Both the position numbers and the translations under genes were made by a program. The notes below the pieces were generated by a model. The model did no database searches, was not told where the DNA came from, and was given only the letters and a program-made list of their open reading frames with translations. Shown one piece after another: positions 28,314 through 36,703 of a stretch of 64,000 nucleotides of DNA. The stretch is from contig OX337228.1 of NCBI GenBank assembly GCA_946965045.2, forward strand, positions 2,356,001-2,420,000, given 5' to 3'. Positions within the stretch are counted from its first letter, which is position 1. The number at the start of each line of letters is the position of its first letter. The stretch is from Epithemia pelagica. Lineage: Eukaryota; Bacillariophyta; Bacillariophyceae; Surirellales; Surirellaceae.

Positions 28314-30132
28314 CTAATTATCAAAGTCGTCAAAGTCGCTCACTGCTGTTGCTGTCTCCATGTTTCGATCCTGGTTCCCGACGACTGCAGTTCCCTCACC
28401 AAAGTGCTTCTGATAGAGCTGGACCGTCTTTTTCACATATTCTCGTGCAGCGTTTGCGTGAGTGGTGACTCCTGGAGAGCTCAAGTCCTTGTTTGCCTCA
28501 TCCAGACATTTTTCGGTGCTGAGTACAGCTTGCCGAGCCATCTCCATGCAAGAACGTGCATGCCCAGCGAATTTTGTGTGAATGTCGTTTGACATTTCTT
28601 GGGCTGCCCGAGCATGTGTCTCCGCCTCAGCCTTGGCTTGTTCCAAAGCATGCTTCTTGAGTTCTACAGATGCACGGAGAAACTCGACATCTTTCTTGCA
28701 ACTTTCGGCATACTGCTCGGCCGAGAGCATCTGCTTCACGGCCTCGGTGTGCGTAGATTGCACCTCTTCGAGGCGAGTCTTCAGCATCTCATTCTCTTGC
28801 ATGAGATCGTTGGCTGCAATTGTGGTTGATGTAGCGTTTATAGTGCGCGTACGCTTTGGTCGCTGATTGTTTGCGTTGTTGTTGCTTTTGTTTGCATCCT
28901 CCATTAGCTCATCTGTATCCTGCTGACTCGCCCATCCTCCGTTGCTCCGACAAACAAATGTGTAGTGGTCTGGCCCCACAGGCTTACGGAAGGTGTTGCG
29001 TTGTCCTTCACACTCTAACAGAAGAGCGCCACACCAGTATCCGTGGCTCTTCAGCGTCACACGATCTCCCTCCAGGCCCATCAAATCAAAGGAGTTCCCA
29101 ACTGGGATCGGGTCGAGCTGACAAGGGGCACTGAGGTTGATTGTCATGCTTGGCCGCATATCCTCCCCGGGCACGTTCGACCGCTTCTTCCATTTGTCCA
29201 TCTGAACGACCAGATTGGAGACAACAGGCACAGTCTGGAAGGGGTAGGTCTTCATCTCTTCAGCATTGCGGGGAGGCCCAATAGCTGTGTGGCCATACCG
29301 GTGAAGCTGGGCGAGGAACTTGACAGGAACAAACTGTGCCACACTTGTTGTTGCCTTTGGCCACTTCAGAGTAAGTTGGATCTCTGAGTTCTTCGTAATA
29401 GAGGGGGCGACTGCCTTTGCCTCCACCCCCGAAAGCAGATTCACTGCGACCGAGAGTCGCTTCTGCCCATCATGGGCTTTCCAAGATGAAAAGATCACTG
29501 GAAACGGGGATACTGGCCCATCAACCAAAGCCACCATTTTTTGGGGGGCTATCGACATCTTCTTCATTTTTTCGTCTAGGAAAGCATCACGATTGGGGGC
29601 ACTGTCACCCAGGACAACGTAGCCATCCCCTCCTCCCTCGCCTTTCCCCATGCCAGCACCACCTGTGCTTCCAAAGACCTGCTCCGCATAGCCGTCTTGT
29701 TGTTCCGCCCCGTCGTCTTCTTCCTCATTTTCGTCATAGCTCTCATCGTCGTCTGACTCCTCCACATTGTCACGAAAGGACGAAAACATGTTGACTGGCA
29801 CAACTGAAACAACAATGATGTGAGAAAGCTGCATGCAACTCAAAACACCAACAATCAAACACACCTGCGACAGGATTCGCAACAAGAGGAGGAGGAGGAG
29901 CATCAACTCCAAGAGCAGCAGTCCTCTCTCGTTCACGAGTGGTCTTCCATTTGGTTGTGAGTTCCTCACAACAAGCACGACGATAGAGGGTGGAAAATGA
30001 TTCAAAGTCGACTCCAAATCCCCCATTCTCATGAAACAAGTATTCAACATGGGCTTTGGAACACAAGTAAGGATCCCAAAGCCCATTGTCAAACCGCTGA
30101 CGCATTGTTTCAAAGACTTCTTGAAAACGCAT
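28314..30132 (-). CDS. Transposon accessory protein A, coiled coil, function unknown
   Basis: Two exons: 29865-30132 and 28314-29803 (reading on the minus strand), 585 residues. The 61-bp intron (29804-29864) has a GTGTGT donor and a TTTCAG acceptor; the join reads NPVA-VVPVNMFSSF. The N-terminal 85 residues (MRFQEVFETMRQRFDNGLW, later FSTLYRRACCEELTTKWK) look helical and could bind DNA, but I do not recognise them. An acidic stretch follows (ESDDDESYDENEEEDDG). The central region near residues 210-300 contains KRLSVAVNLLSG and QLTLKWPKA, resembling part of accessory protein B. A C-terminal coiled coil starts LMQENEMLKTRLEEVQ. The tail is SDFDDFDN. An in-frame extension upstream to 30159 uses a TTG and is not needed. 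Confidence 0.65.
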
Positions 30133-30646
30133 TTCACTAACAAAGAAGAAACCCAACAATCAGCAAGAAATGAGCTTCAGACGAGACAAAGCGTTTGATT
30201 GATGGATAGTAGCCGTGCGAAAGGTAGAGGCGCAATGGCCGAATGGAAAACACAAGATGAGACAAAATGAGATGCCGCCACCGTTTTTGTTGCAAAGTGT
30301 GTTCGCTCCACACAACCACACAGTAGTTTCTTCATCTCAATCACCCCGCTTGGTCGTGTCTAGTCGTAGGTATAAAGCGTCGAGACTTAAGCCTTAGAAT
30401 TGAAAATTTGTATGTGAACACCACGTCAACAGACGTTGGAGTATATCGCAAGAGGCATAAAACGAAGCCATCCCAAGGCAATATTTGTATTTTATATATA
30501 TTCCAGAAAGATCCCGGATGGGCCGGATTTGTACTATACTATTTGGATTACTCGTATGTGTCACTTTATGGTTCTAAAGTAGTGCGTATTATTGTACATG
30601 GGTCTCTGCCGGCGCTCTCGCACCTCCATGGCAAAACTATGAAACG

Positions 30647-30695
30647 ATGGGAATGGTGGATATCCATGATGTCCATGGGTATCCACCATTCCCAT
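30647..30695. repeat. Hairpin with 22-bp arms
   Basis: The arms 30647-30668 and 30674-30695 pair with one mismatch around a 5-base loop. The arm starts ATGGGAATGGTGGATA. Confidence 0.85.
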
Positions 30696-30792
30696 TATTC
30701 CGACGCCATTTTCTTGAGCTGTGGAGCTTTTCACTCAGAGCCATATCAGCATCCATTAGACCTCAATGCACCCTAAACATCGCCCAAGAGAC

Positions 30793-30912
30793 ATGGGATT
30801 GGGGCATTGTGGCTCTCAGGATATGCTTGGGAAAGTCGTGAAATCATCAAAAAAGCGTTGATATCCACACTTTCCCAAGCATATCCTGAGAGCCACGATG
30901 CCCCAATCCCAT
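30793..30912. repeat. Hairpin with 44-bp arms
   Basis: The arms 30793-30836 and 30869-30912 are reverse complements with a single T/C difference, separated by 32 bases. The left arm starts ATGGGATTGGGGCATTGTGG and ends CTTGGGAAAGT. Confidence 0.95.
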
Positions 30913-31236
30913 ATGTTTCAAGGGGGATCTTGAGGGTCCATTAGGGTCTAACAGATCCTGGTGTGGTTTTGTCTGAGGTCCTTCAAGGCCTGAGAAAATG
31001 GCGTCGGAAAATTCGACTTGTTGGGATTCCCAGTTTCCACGGGAAATCTGTGATTTTGTGAGTATCGTGGGTATCCATGGATATCCATCGGGTGTACAGA
31101 ATACTGATGTACACTACTTACGTATTCATAAGTTCTACTGTAGGTACTCTAAGTAGTGTGTCTTACCTCATCAACGATATCACGATTCGTCTTCAGCCTC
31201 ACACACAATTCTCCCAACAAGCCAACAAAAACGACG

Positions 31237-32160
31237 ATGAACGCCATTGCTCCAGAGCTGTTTCAGGAACTGGGAGCAAGCATCTTGCGCAAGAGAATCT
31301 CCGAGACGGAGACCTTTTGGCGTCTCTGGGCCAACAAGTTTGGGGCCTCGCCATCCATGTGCAGCATCCTATGGGTTCGTTTGGAGGATGCACGAGAGCA
31401 TGAGATGCCAAACAATCCACAACCCAAGCATCTTTTGTGGGCTCTCATGCTTCTTCGGACCTACGCAGATGAGCCTGATATGGCTAAGGATGCTGGAGGG
31501 GAGGATGGTGGAAGAGTGGACCCCAAGACATTTCGGAAGTGGAGCTGGCATTTTGTCCGTGGGCTTTCGTTTCTCGAACCGCTTGTAATTCGCTGGGAAA
31601 ATCGATTCAACAATGACATCTACAACGATTCTACAGTTTCTGTGGATGGAACAGACACGAGGGTTCCCAGTTATCGGCCCTTTTGGAAGGGTTGGTTTTC
31701 GCACAAGTTCAACGGCCCTGGAACTCGTTGGGAGATTGGCCTGTCCATCCGCAGCCGTGACATTGTGTGGGTGCATGGACCCTTCCCTTGCGGGCGTTGG
31801 CCAGATCTTAAAATTTTCCGCCACGCGATGAAGTCTTTCCTACATGACAACGAGAAGGCAGAAGCGGATGATGGATATGTGGGCGAACCTACAAAAATTC
31901 TCACGCCCGAAGTGAACTCGCGGACAGCAGCGGACGTGGAGCTACGACAGCGCGTCCGCAACAGACATGAAACAATCAACAGGCGCCTAAAGGAATGGAA
32001 GTGCATCAAAGAATGCTTAAAGCATTCATTGGACAAGCACTCTGCCATGTTTCGGGCAGTTGCTGTGATTGTTCAGCTTTCTGTGGAAAATGGAGAACTC
32101 ACTCTTTTCGACGTTGACTACGATGACAGACATATTTCGATGCCTGCTGGTTATGCTTAG
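31237..32160 (+). CDS. DDE transposase, PIF/Harbinger (IS5)-like
   Basis: A single exon of 307 residues from ATG 31237; the frame extends upstream only to a GTG. It encodes a DDE_Tnp_4-like nuclease. Candidate catalytic residues are Asp137 in VSVDGTDTRV, Asp211 or Asp212 in ADDGYVGEP, and Glu245 in RNRHETINRRLKEW, with a D-to-E spacing of about 33. The stretch between them, HKFNGPGTRWEIGLSIRSRD with IVWVHGPFPCGRWPDLKIFR, matches the usual Harbinger pattern of a strand pair followed by PG..sD. The N-terminal 130 residues include a helical region (FRKWSWHFVRGLSF) as in the HTH of this family. The reading frame is intact. It lies divergently to accessory gene A and is followed 381 bp later by accessory gene B on the same strand. 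Confidence 0.85.
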   Translation: MNAIAPELFQELGASILRKRISETETFWRLWANKFGASPSMCSILWVRLEDAREHEMPNNPQPKHLLWALMLLRTYADEPDMAKDAGGEDGGRVDPKTFRKWSWHFVRGLSFLEPLVIRWENRFNNDIYNDSTVSVDGTDTRVPSYRPFWKGWFSHKFNGPGTRWEIGLSIRSRDIVWVHGPFPCGRWPDLKIFRHAMKSFLHDNEKAEADDGYVGEPTKILTPEVNSRTAADVELRQRVRNRHETINRRLKEWKCIKECLKHSLDKHSAMFRAVAVIVQLSVENGELTLFDVDYDDRHISMPAGYA

Positions 32161-32541
32161 GAGTAATAATACCTTCATACTATCCAATATCCAATCGCCC
32201 TACTCCCCATAACACACGCCTAAGATACAGCCATACAATGACTCATAGTAACTTGTGTAGGAAAGACAGACACTTTGAATGACAGCAAGCTAACTATCGT
32301 CTATATTCTAGTGCAGACAAAAACGAATACCACTGCCCATGATATGCCCTTCAAACGACCAATCTTGTCTTCACTTGAACCATGAATGAAGAATTATGCC
32401 ATCCACCCAGTATGGTCTCTCCTCTCTCCGCCTCCCAGATCCCAGAGGGACCAGATGGACTCATGTGGTTTTGTTGCTTTGGTGGCTCACAAAACGCCGA
32501 CTCCCAAACCGCAAGAGGAACGCAGCAAACAATCAAACAAC
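32161..32541. other. spacer between transposase and accessory gene B
   Basis: This 381-bp spacer contains an in-frame ATG at 32386 that would add 52 unconserved-looking residues to accessory protein B. No other feature is seen. Confidence 0.4.
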
Positions 32542-33471
32542 ATGGCAAAGAAATCTACAAAGGCTTTTAATTGGAAGGGGGAGCAAGGCGAATACATTCG
32601 CAAGCAGATTAGTGAAGGCAAAATGCCTCCTAATCCCTCCCGAGAACAGTACAAGGCAGTCTACGAAGCTTCGGAAGGAGAGGTGCTGAAGTTCCAGAAC
32701 TTCAGCTCCTCGTGGAAGAACGCCCAACGCAACCTGAAAGCTGCTGAGGATGTGGCTCTCTCAACGGGAGCCCGGCGTGGAGAGGCAGAGCATGTTGGGT
32801 TTATGTCTCCGGGGGGTGGATTGATGGGTCAAGCTGGTCGTGCCACTGCATTCTTTGGTTCTCCCACTCCTGGTGGTGCAAGTGTCAGCATGAAAACACC
32901 ACGCTCTGCAAAGACAGGGGGGACAAAGAAGGGTAAGATGCATGCCAGTGGAGACCTCTACTGGCCAACGATGAACTCTTATTGGCATGACAAGGACAAG
33001 AATCTTCGCCTTTGCTTCTTCGTTCTTCTTCCATCGGGAACACGGGCGGAGGATATGTCAGTTTCCATTGCTCCTGGTGGTATGAAGATTCGGATCGTCC
33101 ACAAATGGCCCGAGTATCTTTTCGATTCTCAGCGGCTTTTCGAGGGCCAGTTGGATCGTGGTGGTGGCGTCGCTTCTAATGCTTCAAGTGCCAAAGCTGC
33201 TGGCATCGTTGAAACAAAAGAGAAACTCAAACAGGATGACAGTAAAGTCGTCACCACCAACCTAACAATCCACCTAGAGAAGAAGGTCGAGAATAACATG
33301 ATTGACATCAAAGGTGATGTTGTGTCTCGGCCCATGTTCTACAAGCTCGATGGGGATGGGCCCAGTGGGGCTGCCTTACCTACACTTGTCATGCTCATTT
33401 CTTGCATGGTTGAGCGTGCAACTGAAGGATATGGTGGTGACAATGATGACGACGTTCAAGACTATGAGTAG
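32542..33471 (+). CDS. Transposon accessory protein B, function unknown
   Basis: 309 residues from ATG 32542, chosen because the compact domain starts right after it (MAKKSTKAFNWKGEQGEYI). An upstream in-frame ATG at 32386 is possible. Residues 10-75 (FNWKGEQGEYIRKQISEGK, then FSSSWKNAQRNLKAAED) resemble small Trp-containing helical DNA-binding domains, so a Myb-like partner role, as in Harbinger elements, is an inference. Residues 150-310 contain NLRLCFFVLLPSG and IRIVHKWPEYL followed by FEGQLDR. These line up with RLSVAVNLLSG, LTLKWPKA and LAQLHR in accessory protein A. The end is acidic (GGDNDDDVQDYE). Function unknown. Confidence 0.6.
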   Translation: MAKKSTKAFNWKGEQGEYIRKQISEGKMPPNPSREQYKAVYEASEGEVLKFQNFSSSWKNAQRNLKAAEDVALSTGARRGEAEHVGFMSPGGGLMGQAGRATAFFGSPTPGGASVSMKTPRSAKTGGTKKGKMHASGDLYWPTMNSYWHDKDKNLRLCFFVLLPSGTRAEDMSVSIAPGGMKIRIVHKWPEYLFDSQRLFEGQLDRGGGVASNASSAKAAGIVETKEKLKQDDSKVVTTNLTIHLEKKVENNMIDIKGDVVSRPMFYKLDGDGPSGAALPTLVMLISCMVERATEGYGGDNDDDVQDYE

Positions 33472-33553
33472 AGAGCCTATAGCATAATTGATGGTATAAG
33501 AAGCTTTCCTCTAGTAACAACCCATGCGCTTTTGTCTAGGTATCTAGTAATAT

Positions 33554-33582
33554 CCATGACATCTTATTTTTCCCGTAGCTTC
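33554..33582 (-). repeat. Right terminal inverted repeat
   Basis: It ends TTTTTCCCGTAGCTTC, the inverted copy of the left terminus at 28135. Confidence 0.75.
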
Positions 33583-34622
33583 ATTTTGAATGGCACCTAT
33601 TTTAAGTTTTATTTACGAAACTTGACGAAGCTTGTGTTGAGTGTTGAGTCCGTCGTTGTCGAAATTCAGTCCAACCTACCTTCTTAGGTACAAGCGTCAG
33701 AAAATGCCATCGACATTCGACATGACATCTTTCACTTTTACGTTATTCTCGTACAAAGGTGAACATACAATGTCATGAAAACTTGTTTACCGGAAGACAA
33801 CACAAGTAGTTACTCCTATCATCTATCATCCGCCTCAGCTTGATTAGCCACGAAGAAATATCTGGAGTATTTAGTAAAGCTCTTATCATTGATCATCCAC
33901 AAGGGGCAAGGGATGTAGTCCGGCAACTCGGACTTGGAAGTAGTTGAATAATGAATAATAATATTAGTCCCATGTCTATGTTATAAGTTGTAATTTGTGA
34001 TGTTGCCTGATGCCTGATGACTGATGATAGTTGTTTATCACGAATGACTTGATCGCGCCATGCGTAATGATATCGTCGGGTAAGACACATGATTTTGACG
34101 TGATGCAAAAAGTAAATTGGATTGGGAATAGTCACATAGTCACCACAAATTGGAAGTTAGCAACAGATCATTGATTTCTTGATCTCGGGTTCAAAGTTCA
34201 AATTGTGAGAGAAGGACGAAAGGATATTCTATATTCCGTCTAGGGAAACTCGGGACTCGGGACCACGAGAAGCCGACCAATCGTACGCCTATGTCATACA
34301 ATAACTCTAGGAAATACAACAATATGTAGTGGAAGGCTGAGGTGTAGTCTACTCTTGAAGTCGCGGTTAGCACCACCCAGCGGGGGTGGACCTTCGAACC
34401 AACTGCGCTGGGGGTGTCGCGGATGGATGTCTGTCCGCGACGTGCGTACCCTTTCACAGCCATCAAACCAGTCGCTCGCCCCATTGCCTTCTCACTCCGA
34501 TGTGCAAAAAATGGAGGTCCTAGAACAGAGATCCCAGTGCACCACAGAAGTCCACTCAACAGTTTGTATTTGTCCGCTTCATGTGCGAACATCAAGAGCA
34601 AGAGGCAAACTGATCGCGACGC
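33583..34622. other. intergenic region between transposon and ACL5-like gene
   Basis: This 1.04-kb region has short overlapping ORFs on both strands (34191-34601 minus, 34355-34705 plus) with no recognisable protein. It holds a small GATG/CTGATG repeat cluster near 34000-34030. It contains the ACL5-like promoter. Confidence 0.45.
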
Positions 34623-35846
34623 ATGCTCAGAAGGAGAGAACGATCAGGGGTGGGTGTGCTTCTTCGTATAGCTTTTGTCCGAGCAGTTGCCTTGGATGCA
34701 ATTGATGGTTGGAGTCCTGGCAGAACTTACAATTCGCTATCTTCCATGAAAATGGCTCCACACAACAGTAATCCCGTCGAGGCAAGACACAACCGTGACT
34801 ACTTCTCTTACAAAGAAATGGTTTTTCCTGGACTAAAGTATGAAATGCAATTAAAGAGAGTATTAGTAAGCACAAACAGCGAATTTCAAGAAATCGACAT
34901 CGTTGAAACTTGTTTCGGAAAGGTGCGTTGAGACGACATGTCTTCTAGATCACATGCCCTGTAGTCCTCACCATCAAGTCTAACATATTCACAGACCTTG
35001 GTCACAGATGGTCTTACACAGAGCACTGAATTTGATGAGTTTGTTTACCACGAAAGCTTGGTTCACCCCGCTATGCTCAAATGTGCAGAACAAGGGAAAG
35101 CTCCAGAGTCTGTGTTTATTGGAGGAGGAGGTGAACTCGCAACAATGAGGGAAGTTCTTCGGCACAGATCTGTCAAACGAGTAGTAATGGTTGACTTGGA
35201 TCAGAAAGTTGTTGAGGTTTCTAAAGCGTACTTGCAGGAATGGGGCGGCGAAAAAGTTGCCTCAGATCCAAGGGTCAACTTGATCATCGGTGATGCGCAC
35301 GAGTACATGCTTAATACCCAAGATGTGTTTGACGTCATCATCATGGATATATCTGATCCTGTCGAGGCCGGGCCAGGAATTGCTCTTTACACCAAAGAGT
35401 TCTATGAATACGCCTTGACAAGGCTTTCTAGTACTGGGGTCTTCGTTACTCAGGCAGGAATGGCAAGTTCAGTTCCGATGAAAGTGGACGACGCAAAAGT
35501 CGAGGAGTCTATGAGTTTCGCACCGATTACCAATACGCTCTCTGCCGTTTTTGAAGTTGCCATGCCGTACTCGGTAAACATTCCTTCATTTGGAAGTGAC
35601 TGGGGATTTGTGATGGCTTTTCATAGCGATGATGAAAAAAGCGCTGTCGATTCCTGGAGATCACCATCAGCCAGATCCATTGACAGGCTACTCACGAACC
35701 AACTGACAGATGGCCCGGACTCACTTCAGCATTATGATGGAATCACACACTGTAGGATGTTCTCTCTTACCAAGCCGCTTCGCATATACTTGAACCAAGA
35801 CAAGAGAATCATGACGAAAGACAATCCTATCTATATGTTTGGCTAG
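34623..35846 (+). CDS. Aminopropyltransferase, thermospermine synthase (ACL5)-like
   Basis: Two exons, 34623-34922 and 34995-35846 (intron 72 bp, GTGCGT donor, TTCACAG acceptor), 383 residues. The join reads ETCFGK-TLVTDGLTQ. The enzyme transfers an aminopropyl group from decarboxylated SAM to a polyamine. The spermidine synthase fold shows the gate TDGLTQSTEFDEFVYHESLV, the glycine loop VFIGGGGELATMREVL, the acidic strand end VVMVDLDQKVVEV and the catalytic Asp in VIIMDISDPVEAGPG. VEAGP and TQAGMA resemble ACL5 (thermospermine synthase) more than spermidine synthase. The N-terminus before FSYKEMVFPGLKYEMQ has a hydrophobic stretch (GVLLRIAFVRAVALDA) that may be a signal, or the true start may be ATG 34746 or an unseen upstream exon. 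The last 64 bases of the gene are duplicated just downstream. Confidence 0.85.
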
Positions 35847-35908
35847 CATATCTTGAACCAAGACAAGGGAACCATGACGAAAGACATCCTTTCTATATGT
35901 TTAGCTAG
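35783..35908 (+). repeat. Tandem duplication of the ACL5-like gene 3' end
   Basis: 35783-35846, which includes the stop codon, is repeated as 35847-35908 with a few substitutions and small deletions. Both copies carry TTGAACCAAGACAAG, ATGACGAAAGACA and CTATATGTTT.GCTAG. Confidence 0.9.
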
Positions 35909-36313
35909 TCACTTCTGAATCTTGGGACCACAAACGTGACCTAGGTTGGGCCGTCACCTTACATGACACATTTGTCCTTTGTTAGAAATGTTCATCTACC
36001 TGGCATTCTGCAACATGTCTTGTTTATCATCATTACCGGCTTAAAAGGAGACAGTTTGCCCATTTTCGATTCTGGCAGAGATCCTTCACTCGTTGGGGAC
36101 CTTCAGTCATGTAGTGCAGGAGGTCCATGCTGTCTCAAATTTTGGTCTAAGGATACCTCAAAAATGTTCCATAGTTGGGAATATTGACACATTGTCGTTA
36201 TGTGGGCAATTTACTTGCGGTAGCTCCGGACGATAGGCGCTCTCTCTACTAGAGAGAGATTAGGAGTAGGTAGTAGGAGTAGCACTGAGAGTATTGGTAT
36301 TGGCTGTATGGAT

Positions 36314-36341
36314 GGTCTATGGTCTATGGTCTATGGTCTAT
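36314..36341 (+). repeat. (GGTCTAT)4 minisatellite
   Basis: Four exact 7-base units followed by a partial GGTC. Confidence 0.9.
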
Positions 36342-36362
36342 GGTCCCAACTCCCAACGAGCT

Positions 36363-36383
36363 CGTACTCCTCGTAGGAGTACG
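36363..36383. repeat. CGTACTCCT/AGGAGTACG hairpin
   Basis: A 9-bp perfect stem with a CGT loop. GCTCCTACGAGTACTACTAC follows shortly after, so the local sequence repeats the same motif. Confidence 0.6.
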
Positions 36384-36703
36384 ACTAATACAAAAAACAT
36401 GCTCCTACGAGTACTACTACTCGTACACATAATGATAATCTGCTTTTTAGTTAAGCCTCTCACAGCCTGTATTACAGTGATTTCCAGACTAAAGAACTAT
36501 ACCTCATATAGTACGGTCTTTCATCCACGAACTGTCCAGAGTCTCTGTCAGTGTACAGCTTGGTTGTAGTTTTTTATGGCGCCAAACGCTCACGAGTCTA
36601 CCTAGTGTTGCCGTTCCCTCTTCGACAGTGTAACGAAGTCCGGTTGGAGAGATTGAATCCAACGTTCCATCAAGCACAAACATAACAAAAGGGATTGTGG
36701 GCT

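Larger units (their letters stand above)
30133..31236. promoter_or_regulatory. Divergent spacer of the transposon, rich in inverted repeats
   Basis: The 1104 bp between accessory gene A (-) and the transposase (+) must hold both promoters. It carries hairpins at 30647-30695 and 30793-30912. A further 16-bp inverted repeat (30699-30714 with 30993-31008, TCCGACGCCATTTTCT) encloses the second hairpin. GGATATCCAT-type palindromes occur near 30659 and 31075. These could be transposase sites or a nested foldback insertion. Confidence 0.5.
28135..33582. mobile_element. 5.4-kb terminal-inverted-repeat DNA transposon with DDE transposase and two accessory genes
   Basis: The termini are imperfect inverted repeats at 28135-28164 and 33554-33582. 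The outer 16 bases (GAAGCTACGGGAAAAA) are identical, and 27 of 30 positions match overall with one indel. Inside lie a spliced accessory gene on the minus strand (28314-30132), a PIF/Harbinger-like DDE transposase on the plus strand (31237-32160) and a second accessory gene on the plus strand (32542-33471). The 1.1-kb divergent spacer carries two long hairpins. I see no clear target-site duplication at the tips (ATA on the left, ATT on the right), so the copy may be old or the exact ends may be off by a few bases. All three frames are open. Confidence 0.75.
35909..36703. other. intergenic region with short tandem repeats
   Basis: This 795-bp region includes four copies of GGTCTAT at 36314-36341 and a TACTCC-type hairpin at 36363-36383. 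It holds the 3' flank of the ACL5-like gene and the promoter of the PH-like gene. No gene is seen. Confidence 0.5.

Noticed and set aside
31156-31236. 27-residue N-terminal extension of the transposase from GTG 31156
   Set aside because: GTG is not a normal nuclear start, and ATG 31237 directly precedes the conserved part.
34191-34705. Overlapping ORFs on both strands before the ACL5-like gene
   Set aside because: The two strands compete for the same DNA, there is no recognisable motif, and neither extends into the ACL5-like exon in frame.
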